Assembly: GCA_022813625.1 (NCBI GenBank) | Contig: JAKLMB010000014.1 | Location: 310,001-374,000, forward strand | DNA length: 64,000 nucleotides | Reading direction: 5' to 3' | Source of the DNA: Aaosphaeria pasadenensis | Taxonomy: Eukaryota; Ascomycota; Dothideomycetes; Pleosporales | In this document: in pieces, positions 33,960 through 46,385 of the stretch | Numbering within the stretch: the first letter of the stretch is position 1 | Layout: the number at the start of each line of letters is the position of its first letter | Position numbers and translations under genes: made by a program | The notes under the pieces: generated by a model | Databases searched by the model: none | Told to the model about the DNA's origin: nothing | The model's input: the letters and a program-made list of their open reading frames with translations, nothing else

Positions 33960-34994
33960 ACTTTGCTTGTGATTGCCGACGAAAGTTCTACTCGATCCCA
34001 GGTCCACAACTTCGCGAGGGAGTGGCGGTGACGGGAGATGGTGAGAACCTATCTGTGGAGCGCCAGACCCGGGATGACATCGAGGGAAGGGTCAATGAAG
34101 ATATGCAAGAGGGACACGAAGGTGGCTCCTCTTGGCCTTCGAAGCGGATGAAGATGACCAAGGACAGCGTGGCTTGAGTGTAGTGTATGGCTAGGTGCAC
34201 TTATGGTGTACCAAACATATCCCTTCACGCTGACAGCACTTTACAAGGCATACAGGTTTACCTCCAGTAGCGTCCTTACAGTGCCCATCCGTTGCATGTA
34301 TGTCAACCCTACAACACGCCAATGAGAACAGTCTGTAAAATAATCAATCGTAAATTCTGCTTACAGGCCAATTCACTTGATATTGTGATGGTTTTGATGG
34401 TTATGATTTCATTGACGATGTACCATCCTTACCTTCATTCTTCCTTTCATCCTCAAATATTGTATAGCACACGACGACACCACACTTGCGACCTGGCGTA
34501 TATTCGACAGGTCCCGCTATCCATTGTGACCATCCTTCTTCATCTGGGAACAACTGCGTCGTTTCGCGCTCAGTGTTGGGTGGAGGGCGTCGTGATGCGT
34601 TCTCTAGTGGCAGAACTGTAGTAACAGAACCTACACGTGACTATCTAGCCTTCTGACTGCTAGGAACCATCATTATTATGATTTGTATTTTGTGTTTCAC
34701 TGCTTCCCACTGATTCTATTAGTCTTGGATAGATTGTGGTTGATGCGATGTTGTGTTTGGTTTTTCGTGATTTTGTTTGCGATTTGATAGTGGGGATAGT
34801 GATCTACAAGAATCAATCAGGAAGACAAGACAAATGACATGGCAGCAGTATAAGTCGTTTGCTATCTCAGTACAGACTCTAAGCTAGTGCATGTAATGAA
34901 GCCGTGACTGTATTCCATCCTTTCTTCGACGTTCTAGAAGAACAAGGTATAGCAACGATGACAACGACGTCGATCAACGCGTGCGTGCTGGAGG
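33960..34994. other. Intergenic
   Basis: About 1.0 kb. The first ~220 bases contain the alternative frame described for the 33523 gene. Beyond 34180 only short shadows are seen. Confidence 0.45.
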
Positions 34995-36080
34995 TCATCC
35001 ACTATTCGTAGAATTACTCCTCGCCGTCACGCCCACAGCATTTCCAATGTAAAACACGATGCTAGGCTCAAACATCAAAGTGGCCTCGCTCACAAACACC
35101 GAACACCCCGTCACCGTCTTCCTCCCCAGCTCCTCCTTCCTCTGTATCAGCATCCACGCGACACCCGAGCCATTCGGGCTCCCGAGCAACGCCTTGCACG
35201 CCCTGGTGTACGCATCGAAGTAGTACCCCGGCCAGGGCTTCAACTTATTCCTCGTCGGGTCGCCGCCGGGTACGTCCGGGGGCGCGTCCTGGATCGCCCT
35301 GCGGATGATCTGCTGGGAGGTGGGATTCGTGACTGACCAGATGATGATGTTGAGCAGGCCGCGCAGGTTGGAGTACGCGTGCAGGTACCAGAAGGAGTAG
35401 ACGATGTCGGAGGAGCGGATTAGCGCGGGCAGGTCCGCGTCGGGGATGTGTGGGGAGCGGTAGGCGGCTTCGTGCCGTGCGCTGAATTGCTTGGATACCA
35501 TGAGGGTTCCTGAGGCGGCGTGTGAGCCGAGGTGGAAGTGCGCGCCTGTCTTGCGGAGGACGCGGCCGTTGGGACTGACGTAGGTTTGTATGTCGAGTTG
35601 TTGCGTGGTGTATGGGTCGCCGTGCTGGACGACGGAGAAGAACCAATTTCTGGGGTCCAACGAAGCACCAATGGTGGCGAGGAGAGGCTCGATGCCGTAC
35701 TGTTCTGGACCAAGGAGTATGTTGGTTTTCTGGGATTCGCTGTAACCCCAGTCGGTAAGCTGCTTGGGGAAGGAAACCCACGTGCTGGCAGAGGAGACCT
35801 GAGGAGGCGTCAGGTAGGGGCCGGCTTGGGCGGAGGTGAGGAACATGACGGCGAGAAATTGCCCGCCTTTGCAGACGAGGCGTTCGTAGGTTTCCTCGTC
35901 GACGGGAGGCGGGCCGTCTCCGAGCCAAAGGGCTTTGGGAGGTACTTCAGGTGCGGCGAGATTTTCAAAATTGCCCATCTCGTCCTGATGTTGAACAGGA
36001 TTGGGATGGCGAGGGACGGTGCCAGCTTTTATGAGATGTGGGAGAGAAAGAAGGGTGGGAAGGACTGAAGGAAGGTGCAT
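34995..36080 (-). CDS. Conserved-looking hypothetical protein, single exon
   Basis: An uninterrupted frame of 361 residues from the ATG at 36080; an upstream in-frame ATG at 36164 would add a Ser/Pro-rich 28 residues. The N-terminus (LPSVLPTLLSLPHLIKAG) is weakly hydrophobic and could be a leader. The body has a regular distribution of aromatic residues and GC-rich codons: ASLDPRNWFFSVVQHGDPYT, LRKTGAHFHLGSH, SSDIVYSFWYLHAYSNLRG and WPGYYFDAYTRACKALLGSP. The C-terminal 30 residues are hydrophobic and beta-like (FEPSIVFYIGNAVGVTA). I do not recognise a domain or catalytic motif. Length and codon use support a real protein. Confidence 0.65.
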   Translation of the reverse strand: MHLPSVLPTLLSLPHLIKAGTVPRHPNPVQHQDEMGNFENLAAPEVPPKALWLGDGPPPVDEETYERLVCKGGQFLAVMFLTSAQAGPYLTPPQVSSASTWVSFPKQLTDWGYSESQKTNILLGPEQYGIEPLLATIGASLDPRNWFFSVVQHGDPYTTQQLDIQTYVSPNGRVLRKTGAHFHLGSHAASGTLMVSKQFSARHEAAYRSPHIPDADLPALIRSSDIVYSFWYLHAYSNLRGLLNIIIWSVTNPTSQQIIRRAIQDAPPDVPGGDPTRNKLKPWPGYYFDAYTRACKALLGSPNGSGVAWMLIQRKEELGRKTVTGCSVFVSEATLMFEPSIVFYIGNAVGVTARSNSTNSG

Positions 36081-39000
36081 ATTGGAAATTGGAAACGAAG
36101 GCGAGGCTGAACTTGAGGTCGATGATACAGGCGTGTTCGTGTGTGGAGATTTGGGCATCAGCAAGTAAGTGAGTGATTGTGAACGTCCAAGTCAGATGAC
36201 TAGGAAGGAGCGAGAATGGGAAGAGTGGTTCGCCTCAGGGTTCGTCGAAATTTGCGAATTAGAAGGATGCAGTGATTGAAATATTGAAAGATGACAGGGA
36301 GTTTGGGATGGCACTTTTTCGCAACTCCTCAGTGTCGGTGAAGGTGGGCGATGGAGGTGGTCGGTCGCGGTTGGGAATAGCTTCACTTGGAACAGCGCAA
36401 CACAAGCAAGTAGAAGCACAACAGAACAGCAAGCAAAGGTGAGAGTGTAAAGACAAAGAAGATGGATGAGAGGAGGTGACTCTTCTTCAATCAGCCAGAA
36501 CAAGCCAGCAAGATCAACGAAAAGAAAAAGGTAAAGTGAGGAAAAGCTCATGGGTTCAAAGTCTTTCTAAGAAAGAAAGACTTTATTAGCAGCCCCGACC
36601 CCGCTGCTAATCGTGACTCGCAACCAGGACGTTCGCGGCGGCTCCGCTTACTAGTCATTGAGTCTCCGGAAACCGAGCTGTTGCGTTGCAAATGAAGTGA
36701 AGGAGGGGGGAAAGGGGAGGGCAGGGAGGGCAGAAGGGAAAGGGGAGCTAAATGGTTAGTTCAGGTGGAGTGCGCGGAGGAAAGGGAGAAGAGGGAAGAA
36801 AGGGCAGGTAGCGGTGGGCAGCAAAGAGAATGAAGAGGAGGTCGAAAGTAGCTCAGGACTGAGTGTCTGGAGAGGAAAAAGAAGAAGAGGAGACGGAGGA
36901 TGGGAGGCAGAAGAGGGTTTATATACCCCATTCCTGGGGGGAAGGGACCGTGCGCTGCCTCCCAGATCACATTGCCTATTGTAGAAGAATAGGGTCGACC
37001 AGATCGACCAGAATGGCCATATTGGCCAAATCGGGCGACCTGGGTGATTGTGATATGGCGGAAGTGTCACGTGAAAGCGAGGCTGCCTGGCCATTATCAC
37101 CTCAATCGGCCCAATTGGGACTGATTCAGCACGGTCCATGTGTTCGCACAATAGGAAGAGGGTGACGATGAATAGGATCAATAGGGAGGTTGGGTGGCTG
37201 AGCGAATAGGAAGATAGCTGAGTAGGTGGATTGGTAGAGAGGTGGTTGGACGTGGGTGGACGTGGGTGGACGCATGGGATCAAGGTCTCTGGCATGAGGT
37301 GGTGATGTATGCATAGAGCTGGGGGACGGTAGACATCCGTCTATAACAGTGAAGTCGTGAAGTTATGGGATTGTGAGATCGCGATGCTTCAATTGATGAG
37401 ACCTTTGTCCTGTCCAGCTCTACCATGTGTATCAGATTGTACGATAGTTCCATCAAGACGAAGCGAGTACTCTGCTCCATGCTCTAGCTATCATCCAACG
37501 ACGTTACTGAAGTCGTGAGATCGTGAAACTATGAGATGGTGGTGGTTCATTTGATGATGCTTCTCTGTATGGTAAAACTCACGGCAGTGCTATCAAGACA
37601 GTGCGAGTTTGTTGCTTCATGCCCATGCCGATTGATCCGTAACTCAGTAGAATGCCTCAATTGCTCACATAACAACTCGAATCCACTAAATGCATCCAAG
37701 ATTCCAGCTTCATCGAAAACTTCACCCGCCGCTGTGTTCGCCAACTATCACGAAGCCGCCCATCACAACCGTACTTACCTCCTCGTCACTGAAGCACAGC
37801 ACATTCCACGTCGACAGACAGACCAACCGTCAGATTGAAGTTATATTCCACACGTACGAACGCCCTCCTCCATCAGAATTGCGACCCCCGCGCACTCAAT
37901 TTGCCTCTCTCACCTCACCTCGCCACCGTATCTCAGCTCTATCGCCTCACGAGAACGCCCCGACGTACGACGGCACACACATCACAAACACGACGGGAAA
38001 GAGATAGATAGAAACAATTCCGCTACATAGTCCAATACACACCTTCTCACTATGTTCCCTTGTCTAGTCTCACTGCCTGTGCCTCATCACATCCCACCTC
38101 CGCTCGTCCGGGCAGCTCAACGAGAAGCGACATACATCACACACTCACATCACAAGTAGGAGCTGTAGCAAATGATACATGCAGTTTACCACATGATTTT
38201 CACTATACTGCCTTGATTATCACTTAGTGTTTGTCCCTCACGCCGTGATGTTTGGTTCGCATCCCGAATGCTAGGATGGTATGAAGTGATTCCATATGGC
38301 TTGTTCGAAATGTGGAATGCATCGTGAGATATCCGCACGCGCCGTGTCAATGTACGCAGAGAGAAGTGGAGGTGAAGGCAGACCGAGTAGACGAATATAT
38401 GCATGAGGCCAACGAACTGGAATTCAACTTCACACGGTTGTGTGGACAGCAAGTCGGGTAGAGAGATCAGGTATCGAGGTACGGTAACAATACTCATTAA
38501 CTACCATCTGACGGTCCATATCCCCATATGCCCACCCAATGCTGTGAATACAACCACGCATCCTGGATGAAAAGATGGTCGTTCCGTGATGAGATATACG
38601 CCTACTCACTTTATATCACAGCACGACACCCTCACGCGTTCATGCCCATGAATCCACCCACCATCCTCTCATGAAGCACCGCTGAAGCATACGAACAACA
38701 CAAATTCCAACGAATTCAATTCATTTAATCTATCTCCACACGCTCCAATACTCCACCTCACCTCTCGTCAACTCCCCCGCCACCGCCACGCCATCTCGAC
38801 CCAACCAGGGAAAATGCGGATATATATACAAGAAGGAAGACCCCGGTAGGTCGAGACCCGCGCGTCTACTATCTATCCACCCCGTGTCTAGTCTACCATA
38901 TGTGCCCCGTGTGTGGTTATATACAAGTGCAAGCGCAAGAAACAAAGAGCAGGAAACGGAGGGAGAGAGAAATATGTACAAGTACACCGAGGTAATGCAA

Positions 39001-39271
39001 TAAGTTAGGGAAGGAAGGGATGGAGGGTGGGGGCTCTATGTGATGAATGGAGGGAAAATGCAGAAAAGTTGTTGTTTTATATATTTTCAAGGAAGAAGAT
39101 GCCAAGGATGGTGATGCATATGCGAATGTAGGTGTGGATGACATCCCTACCATCTGGTTATATACAGGTGCTTCGATGGTAGGTTGATCGTCTTGAAAGG
39201 CTTCAAATCATGATGAAAACGAGAGTGAGAATGGAAGAAGATGAAGGGAGAGGAACGGCAAGTGGAAGCGA
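36081..39271. other. 3.2-kb gene-free region
   Basis: Only low-complexity frames are present (Ser/Pro/Leu-rich on the minus strand at 36192-37314). A short tandem GTGGGTGGAC repeat lies near 37247-37275. G/A-rich sequence at 36700-36900 and C/T-rich sequence at 37830-38160 suggest promoter or leader segments, but no frame follows. I see no gene and no transposon remnant. Confidence 0.45.
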
Positions 39272-40978
39272 TCAAGCGCGAACAGGCGTGCACTTGACCT
39301 TGAGCGCAGGCTTCTGCCACAAGGTGTAGACCTCCTGGTTGCGCCAGCTGTCGCTCTCCGGCTCGAGAGTGAGGTCGAAGTGGAAGAGGATCTTGGCGAG
39401 GATGATGCGCATTTCGTGGTAGGCGAGGCTGGTTTCATCGTTAGCGATTCTGTTTTGGTGGTGGTGAGGGGAAAACGGGGACGGGGGGTATACGTACTTC
39501 TTGCCGAGACAGTTGCGCGGCCCGTAAGAGAAGGGCTGCAGCGCGTGCTTGTTGTCGCCGTCGAAGCGATCATCTTCGCCGGTCCAGCGCTCTGGGATGA
39601 AGGACAGTGGCTCAACGAAGTTCTTTGGGTCTTGGTACATGGCGAGTTGTTGGCAGGAAACGGTGGTCTAGAGGAGAGTTAGTAATGATCGTGAAGTTTG
39701 ATGGGCAAGGGAGTGAAAACTTACGCCTCCGGGGATCCATTCGCCGCACACTTCGGAGCCTTGGGCGGGAACGAGGCATGGGAGACCGATCGGGACGGGA
39801 GGATACATGCGAAGGCCCTCCTCGAGACAAGCGCGGAGGTATTTCAGGCGTTGGAGGCCTTCGATGGTGATGTCGTCGTCAGACTTGAAGGCGCCTCGGA
39901 TCTCGTCAACGAGCTTCTTGAGGCTGTCCTGGTGCTTGAGAAGATACCAAGTAACACCGGAGAGAAGAGTAGCGGTCGTCTCAGTTCCTGCAATCATGAA
40001 CACGGTAGTGTTAGCATACATCTCGCCCTTAGTCAAGCCCCGGCCTTCCTTCGCGTTCATGACCAGGTTCCAGATGTCGGGTTCGTTGGAGCCACGCTCG
40101 ACGCGGCGGTCGACACGCTTGGAAGAGTAGTCGAAGTGGATGACGCGCTTCTTCTGCGCGGCATTTCCGGCAATGGCCTTGACGAATTTCATGACGCTGG
40201 GCCAGTAGCGGACGATCCCGATCTTTGATCCAGTGCGGATGGACTCGAAGATGTTCTTAACCCAGGGAATGTAGTCGTCGTTGTCAAGAAGGTACAGCGG
40301 CTCGCCGAACGTGAGATCAGACATGATGTCGAATGTGGTGTAGTTGTACATGCGGACCATGTCGATCTGGTGCTTTGGGTCCTTGGAAACCTCTTTCATT
40401 TTGTGGATGAGCAAGTCGGCGTACTTGGCGAAGAGACCTTCTTGGAGCTTCAGCGACTTGTCGGAGAAAGCGTTCGAGAAGATGCGGCGCATGCGCGAGT
40501 GGTCCTCGTCGTTGGCGGAGATGATAGTGTGGACGTCGTTGATCGCGGGCACGAACCAGTCCGGGTGCTTGATGATGTTGGCCTTGCCTGGCTTCTGGTG
40601 GCCATGGATGTCTTTCCACCCCCGCGGGTCATTGAAGCTCAACTCGTGTGGAGACACGCGCACCACCTTTCCGTACTTCTGGTGGAGCCCACATATCATA
40701 TCAGTGTACGTTCCTCGGTATACATGCGAGACCATAGGAATCTGTGTGATGGCATAGAGCTTTGGTCCCGGGAAGTTCCGGAGCGGGTGGAAGTATAATC
40801 TGTAAACGGCTTTCACGACGAAGCGAAGGACGAACTATCACAGGTCAGCGATTGGTAGCGAAACTATCGTCAGTTTAGAACATACGAAAGCGATGAGACC
40901 AAGGAATGCCCGACTTATCGTCAAGTTCCTGATTAGGTTGGACGGCGCCAAAGCTGAAAGAAGCTCCACAGAAGACAT
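39272..40978 (-). CDS. Cytochrome P450 monooxygenase
   Basis: Four exons: 40978-40886, 40834-39725, 39667-39498 and 39428-39272, 509 residues, with every junction in frame. A hydrophobic anchor lies near the N-terminus (AFLGLIAFFVLRFVVKAVY), placing it in the ER membrane, followed by the proline-rich hinge (YFHPLRNFPGPKLYA). Canonical motifs are all intact: I-helix AGTETTAT, ExxR in LEEGLRMYPPVPIGLP, FIPERW (PERW), and heme-binding FSYGPRNCLGKN with the axial Cys. It resembles the fungal CYP58/CYP65-type enzymes used in secondary metabolism (isotrichodermin hydroxylase-like in pattern). No synthase gene is adjacent, so the substrate is unknown. Confidence 0.94.
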
Positions 40979-43900
40979 CTTATTGAATGGCGTTGTGCTG
41001 GAATTGTGAGGGTGGGTTTTTCGAGACGAAGATCTGGGCGGGAGCAGACGAATAAGTAAGGTCTGGAGACATGACAGATCAATCGTCGACGACCAAGATG
41101 GTGCCCGAGATGGTGAGCGTTCACATTTCCGCAGCGTGCGGACACCCAGAAGTCTCCGGGTTTGTATGGGAGAGCTTGAGAGGCCGTGGATGACTTTCGT
41201 TCCCCAGGCTGTGCTTGGTAACTGGGGGTGCAGTCCGTGGGCGTGGTGTGAGAGCGAGCCTTGTTGATCGACACGGTGGCTCGGGAATGGTCGTGACGCC
41301 CTGGACCCGTGCGTCCATATGGAACCACGAATCTGAAACTGGTCTACACTAGCGAACTTCTCAATGGGAAAGTCGAGAAGAGTTTGCATTCAAACATCTC
41401 TGCTGAGGCAGATGCAGAACACGTGCATACTGGTTTGGGGGCTGTGGGGCCGTATCTCTGCGCCCAATACATCTAAACAAGGCACCAGTAAGAAATCGCT
41501 TATATCAGAGCGAGGTGACAGTACAAGTGTCTACGAAACATCAAACCGATCGGGTATATTTTGTTTCGATGCCGTTTACATTCCCGATGTTTCCTCTGTA
41601 GAGTCCGCGCCCATTGGCCCGTTGCGGGAATCGCCCTAACCGGATCAAGTAGGCAATGCTCAATTCGGCAATCTCGGGTACATCCTATTTGCTGGGCGTA
41701 CCCTAGTCGTGTATTGTACACGTCCTACCTACAGAATGTAAACAGAATGAGTACATACGCATATAGCAGAGCACCGCTAGACACAAGAAACAACGGGTAT
41801 ACATGAAACGACTATTTGCATGTTCCTATTGACGAGGGGTCAATCATTCCATAGACCCCAGCGACTATGTCTTGTAGTTACCAAGCAATCTCACGAGAAC
41901 CGAGCCATGCAGTCGGACAATGCAGGCTGCGGGCTGTGTTTCTATCGTCGCAAAGAGGGATAGACGTTATTTTCTTTTGTCTGTATGATTCCATTAATGA
42001 CGCATGCTTTTCGCACGTCATCGGCGTCGATCAGGACTATTACGCAGACCCGATCATCATGGCAGGAATTGGGCGGGCGCTGTTAGAACCAAGGTCCGGC
42101 AGCATCAAGATTTTGTCTAAGAGAAGTGTATAGTATTGATAAATAATCAAAAGAAACATTGCTCTCCTCCTCATACATGCACTCTAGATGTTCGCGGGAT
42201 CACGAGATGAACATCAGACTGAACAACCCCTTCGGTGACTCTCAATTCCAATGGTCCCCACTTACTATTCATCTTGCGGGGTTGGATCTACTGTACCTGG
42301 CATGCAATGTAGCACATCGGCAATGACGCTTACGCCGCTTAGAACACCCCTGCCAGCACCCTAATGCTTATTCGGGTCAACGTTAACATCTCGCGAATGA
42401 TCATCGAGCAATTGAGCTTGAAATGTCTCTTGAATCCGCGTCTATTCATAGCGGCACAGGAAATAGCGTTTCAATCCATTGATTCGTTGGGTTGAGGACT
42501 AATCGATGTTAGATGTACATTGAAAAGCCCGGGCAGGGCAAGCAGCGAAACGCTAATTTTCCTTCCGCGCGAGTGTTAGAGTGAGGACAATCATTCATCA
42601 CTGTGAGTGATAGAATAAGACTCCGGCGCCCCCACCTCTGCTTTTCATATTCAAAAATGTACTATTCCTTCGCTGAACACCTCTTCCACCCCAAACCAGG
42701 GTGCAGCATTGAATGAACTCAGTGAGCTTTCCACAGAGGTACAAAGCATGTCCGGTCGCCCTGTAAGTTCAATCGGTTGAGAATAGCGCGATGCCGTCGA
42801 GCTTATGAAAGTCGTCGCTATTAACTAACTATTATCATAACTACACACACTTGCATTTATCTACTTTCCATTCAACGCACAAAGTTTAGATGATTCGGGT
42901 TTGCATTGCTACGCAAGTGTCTGAATAGAACGGAACCGGAGATCAGTACGTCCACTTAATTCGAAAAAAAGGCCAAACACCAAAGGGTCACGACGCTGCG
43001 AAAATGAAACCAGGCTCATCGGATCTAAACCTAAGAACTTCTGTCGACGTGATAAGTTCTGGCACAATTAAGCTGAACAAATTTTGGACGGTTCGGTCCT
43101 GACTGTAGATGCCCTACCAAGCATGATAGCTTTGGACTCTCTCCACAGGATAATTTACGGCTTGTGTGGTGCATCGCGCCTCTTCATGAAAAAAAAACAT
43201 GTTCATCGTTGACGGGATTAATACGCCACATACCCGGCAGGCTCTCGTTTGCAAAAATGAGTATTGTACCGATACTAGAAAGGACTGATACGTATCATAG
43301 GACTGGGACAAAACCTCAGCCGAAATTAGAGTAAGATATTGGTATTTTTCAACCACCTATACTACCACAGAGGGAGGTCATAGAGAAACAATAGATACGT
43401 CGAAATGTAGGAGGCGTATAGTACTATATTATGACAGACTTATTATAGAATATAGACTTCTCTCTGTTGTACGGCAGAAGGGTATAAAAGTGTGGATTTT
43501 GGTGCAAGTAGTTGCTAAGAAACCACCTGGGCACTCGCGCTGATTGGCTCTTTTCTTAGGCGATAGGTACCAGTTCTTATGGGGGGGTAGGCGCTGATTT
43601 TCGGGAGGGGGGTAGCCGCTAACTCTTATTGGGGGTATGTGCTGATTCTTAGGGGAGGTAGGCGCCTAAGCCCCCATAAGGATTGACGGCTATCCCCTAA
43701 AGATCAGTGCCTATCTAGACTGGGTAAACCTCGGTTGAGTATTCTCCTAAGGCTGCTGCAGCGTACGAAAACTACAATCGCAACAGAAAATTATTCAAGA
43801 CTACTTTTACTTGTATCTTTAAAAAGCGCATATAGCGAGCAAAATCCAGAAACCTTACCTAGTAGTTATATATCGCTGTTCATGGTGTGATGCTAGGTTT

Positions 43901-45162
43901 AAATTTATGATTTTTCCAGTTTCGTCCCGATCCTGTACCGATACCAATGCTGCAAAAGACGACGACACCCGCCATGTGTTTGCGACTATTGCCTCAGACA
44001 TGAATTAGCTCTCCACTCCCACAACGGATATTTCCAATGAGTTTTTAGTAGTTACCATCAAGCTCTCTAGTTATTGCAAGGAGTGCACGCGCGTACGATT
44101 GCGGGTAGTAAAGTCTCACTGAGTCAACGCCCATTTCGCCCTCTGAATGATTGTCGCCAGTCTGTGTGCTCTTCTACAAGTGCAGCCAAACTTGTCCCGC
44201 GTCTTACAACTTGTTTCGCACTGAATATGTAGATGGACGGGGGGAATTTCTAAAGATAACTTTCGTAGGTAAATCAGTCATATTGTTTAACATCACTAAG
44301 CTCGGACTGCTCATAAAACACTGAGCATAGTAGTAGAAAAGGCTGCACGGCCAGCCATAGAGTCAAAGGCACGCAAAGTGTTCTCATGTGTTTCTACATC
44401 GTCACGATGTAAGGTAGTAGCCATAGCCTTCGCGCGAAGGTCCGATAGGTTCTGCCTTCTCACGGGCCATGTTTGCAGCTTTTCCTTGTTTCACTCAGTC
44501 TGGGGGGGAAAACTGAGGACATTTCAGTCTCCCGCTAAAAGTGACAGCTCGTCTACATTTTTGTTTTGCTATGCAAAGTGAATGTGAATTTTGTTCAGTT
44601 TATTTCATAGAACAGGCATCATATCCTCTTTTTCGTTGCCCATTAGGTGTACTCCGACCTTCAAGAAGTCAATCTGTCTCACGCTTCTTGATGGTCAAAC
44701 AGCCCATCTTTTCACACTAAGACATTCGTGAATGTTTCTCAAAACACAGGTCACGGGGTCGCTCCGTGCATTTTCAACACCACGATTTCGAACACTCACG
44801 ACCAATACTGCGATTTTGATACTAACATTTCATGACAAACATAGGTAGCAACGATAAATTCATCCAAAATATCGCACAGGCAATGTAAAAGTCTGAAGCT
44901 TTTGTGCCTCTCCACAACATTTCAGTGCTAAGACATTGCGCGGCCGTCTGAAAATAACTCCTAAAATTAATCAAGAGTTCTTTCGTTTACCGTGGATCTT
45001 TCTTTGCACTTGACTCGCTGAATACAGATGCTTGACTCTCGCTGTAGGAATGGTTGGATATCTAGAATTCTGTGCAATGCTATGGGTTACAATGCCGTCG
45101 CAGGCTTCCCTTTACTCCTACATTCGATCTGATGTATCTTTAGTATTTGAACTGCTTCATTT
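40979..45162. other. 4.2-kb gene-poor region
   Basis: No frame with recognisable content. It contains the G-rich repeat cluster at 43540-43720. The region is more AT-rich and less codon-like than the left part of the window. It may be decayed coding or transposon sequence, but nothing specific can be named. Confidence 0.5.
43540..43722. repeat. Imperfect G-rich direct and inverted repeats
   Basis: Variants of a ~25-30 base unit, GGGGGGTAGGCGCTGATT-like, occur at about 43581, 43607, 43631 and 43652. They are followed from about 43667 by inverted copies: CCCCCATAAG mirrors CTTATGGGGG, and CCCCTAAAGATCAGTGCCTATC mirrors the GGTAGGCGCTGAT ... AGGGG order. Together they could fold into a long imperfect hairpin. 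This could be a decayed miniature transposon end or a minisatellite; not resolved. Confidence 0.55.
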
Positions 45163-46385
45163 CTAGCGCTTTAGTTTCCAGTGCTCCAATTCTTCCTTTT
45201 TCTCTGTCAAAATTCTAAGATCTTCAATCGATACTTTGTCTGTTGAACACGCCAAATGACAACCAACATGCCATCGATTACCTGGGGTCATGAACTTCGC
45301 ACAAACCCGCCAAATGAAACCAAGCGACAACTTACGGAGACCATCTTTCGCAACGCTATTTCGGAAGACCTTCGGTTCCAACAATATGCAGAGATGTCCA
45401 TTTGGGTCTGTCTACACACCAGCAAAGATCCTGTCCTGCATATCACTGTGCGCCTCAAGACCTCACAACAACTCCTCAATGGTAGACACTTTGTCGCCCA
45501 TATTTACTGGCCCTGTGAAGACATGCCACCGCAGATTTTCGGCAAAGATAGTGATGACGGGGCGAGGAGTCGACGTCCACGTCGACATCGACATCGACGG
45601 AATCGAAAGGCGCAACAATAGCGCCGATCCCCAGCCGTGTGCTACCAACAACAGACGATTTCGCATGTTCACATACCCTTCGACTTCTATTTGACGTCTA
45701 AATGCCTCGTTTACCTTCACGCTTTCTTCATCCATTATCGAAATCTACAGCCAAGATCCATGTCTGCCCTTTGGCCATCTCTCTATTGACGGCTGGAGAT
45801 GAAAAGAGCCCCCATCGCGGACAAACATCTGATGTTCAAACTCGTTGCATACGTCTCTGGCTTGCGCCAATCGTCACTTTCTTGGATTTCGCCCGACATT
45901 GGGATGCCTCGTTTCATATTCACACTATCTTCTGCAACATACTCATTTGCTCTCCTTGTCGTGTTCATTAGAAATGATAATAGCCACTGGCCACTCGCTT
46001 GCTGGCACAACATGACGTCCTCTCTTCCGACTTGCTCACAATATTGTCTGACTTGCAGCAAAATTTCAGCTCCGTAGACACCTTTTGATGCTAGAATGTT
46101 TCGATCGACATTTGCAGTTCGTTCGCTGGTTTCACTGGAGATGACGATGGATTTTGGGGCGCATGTGTTGCTTGTATTCTAGAACTGTATCTTTATGACA
46201 TTTACTTCAATTGCTTGATCACAATAGTTCTGGTTCCAATCATGTGATGAATGTTTTGCTCTTGAATACCTGAATACTTGAACATTTGAACATCTTGTCG
46301 TTAGGAGAATAAACGTGCTAAGCAATAAGCTTACAAAAGGAGATGTTGAAGTGCCACCTCCTCCAGTTGAGTCAGCAACCGACAT
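45163..46385 (-). pseudogene. Decayed gene of unknown family
   Basis: From the ATG at 46385 a 17-codon exon (MSVADSTGGGGTSTSPF) ends in a clean donor. After a 156-base intron a frame runs from 46178: NTCAPKSIVISSETSERTA, then GAEILLQVRQYCEQVGRED, QQASGQWLLSFLMNTTRRA and ALFISSRQ, ending in a stop at 45783. The protein appears to continue in another frame (PSIERWPKGRHGSW, then an in-frame TAG, then DEESVKVNEAFRRQIEVEGY and LLLVAHGWGSALLLRL) to 45463. A further shift leads to CILLEPKVFRNSVAKDGLRK and a stop at 45163. Consistent coding-like content spread over three frames suggests frameshifts plus a nonsense codon. I do not recognise the family. Plus-strand frames here are shadows. Confidence 0.5.

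Noticed and set aside
36192..37314. Several minus-strand Ser/Pro/Leu-rich frames
   Set aside because: Low complexity from purine/pyrimidine tracts; no conserved-looking segment.
45256..45694. Plus-strand frames of 121 and 134 residues
   Set aside because: They lie opposite the decayed minus-strand gene, whose fragments are more protein-like.
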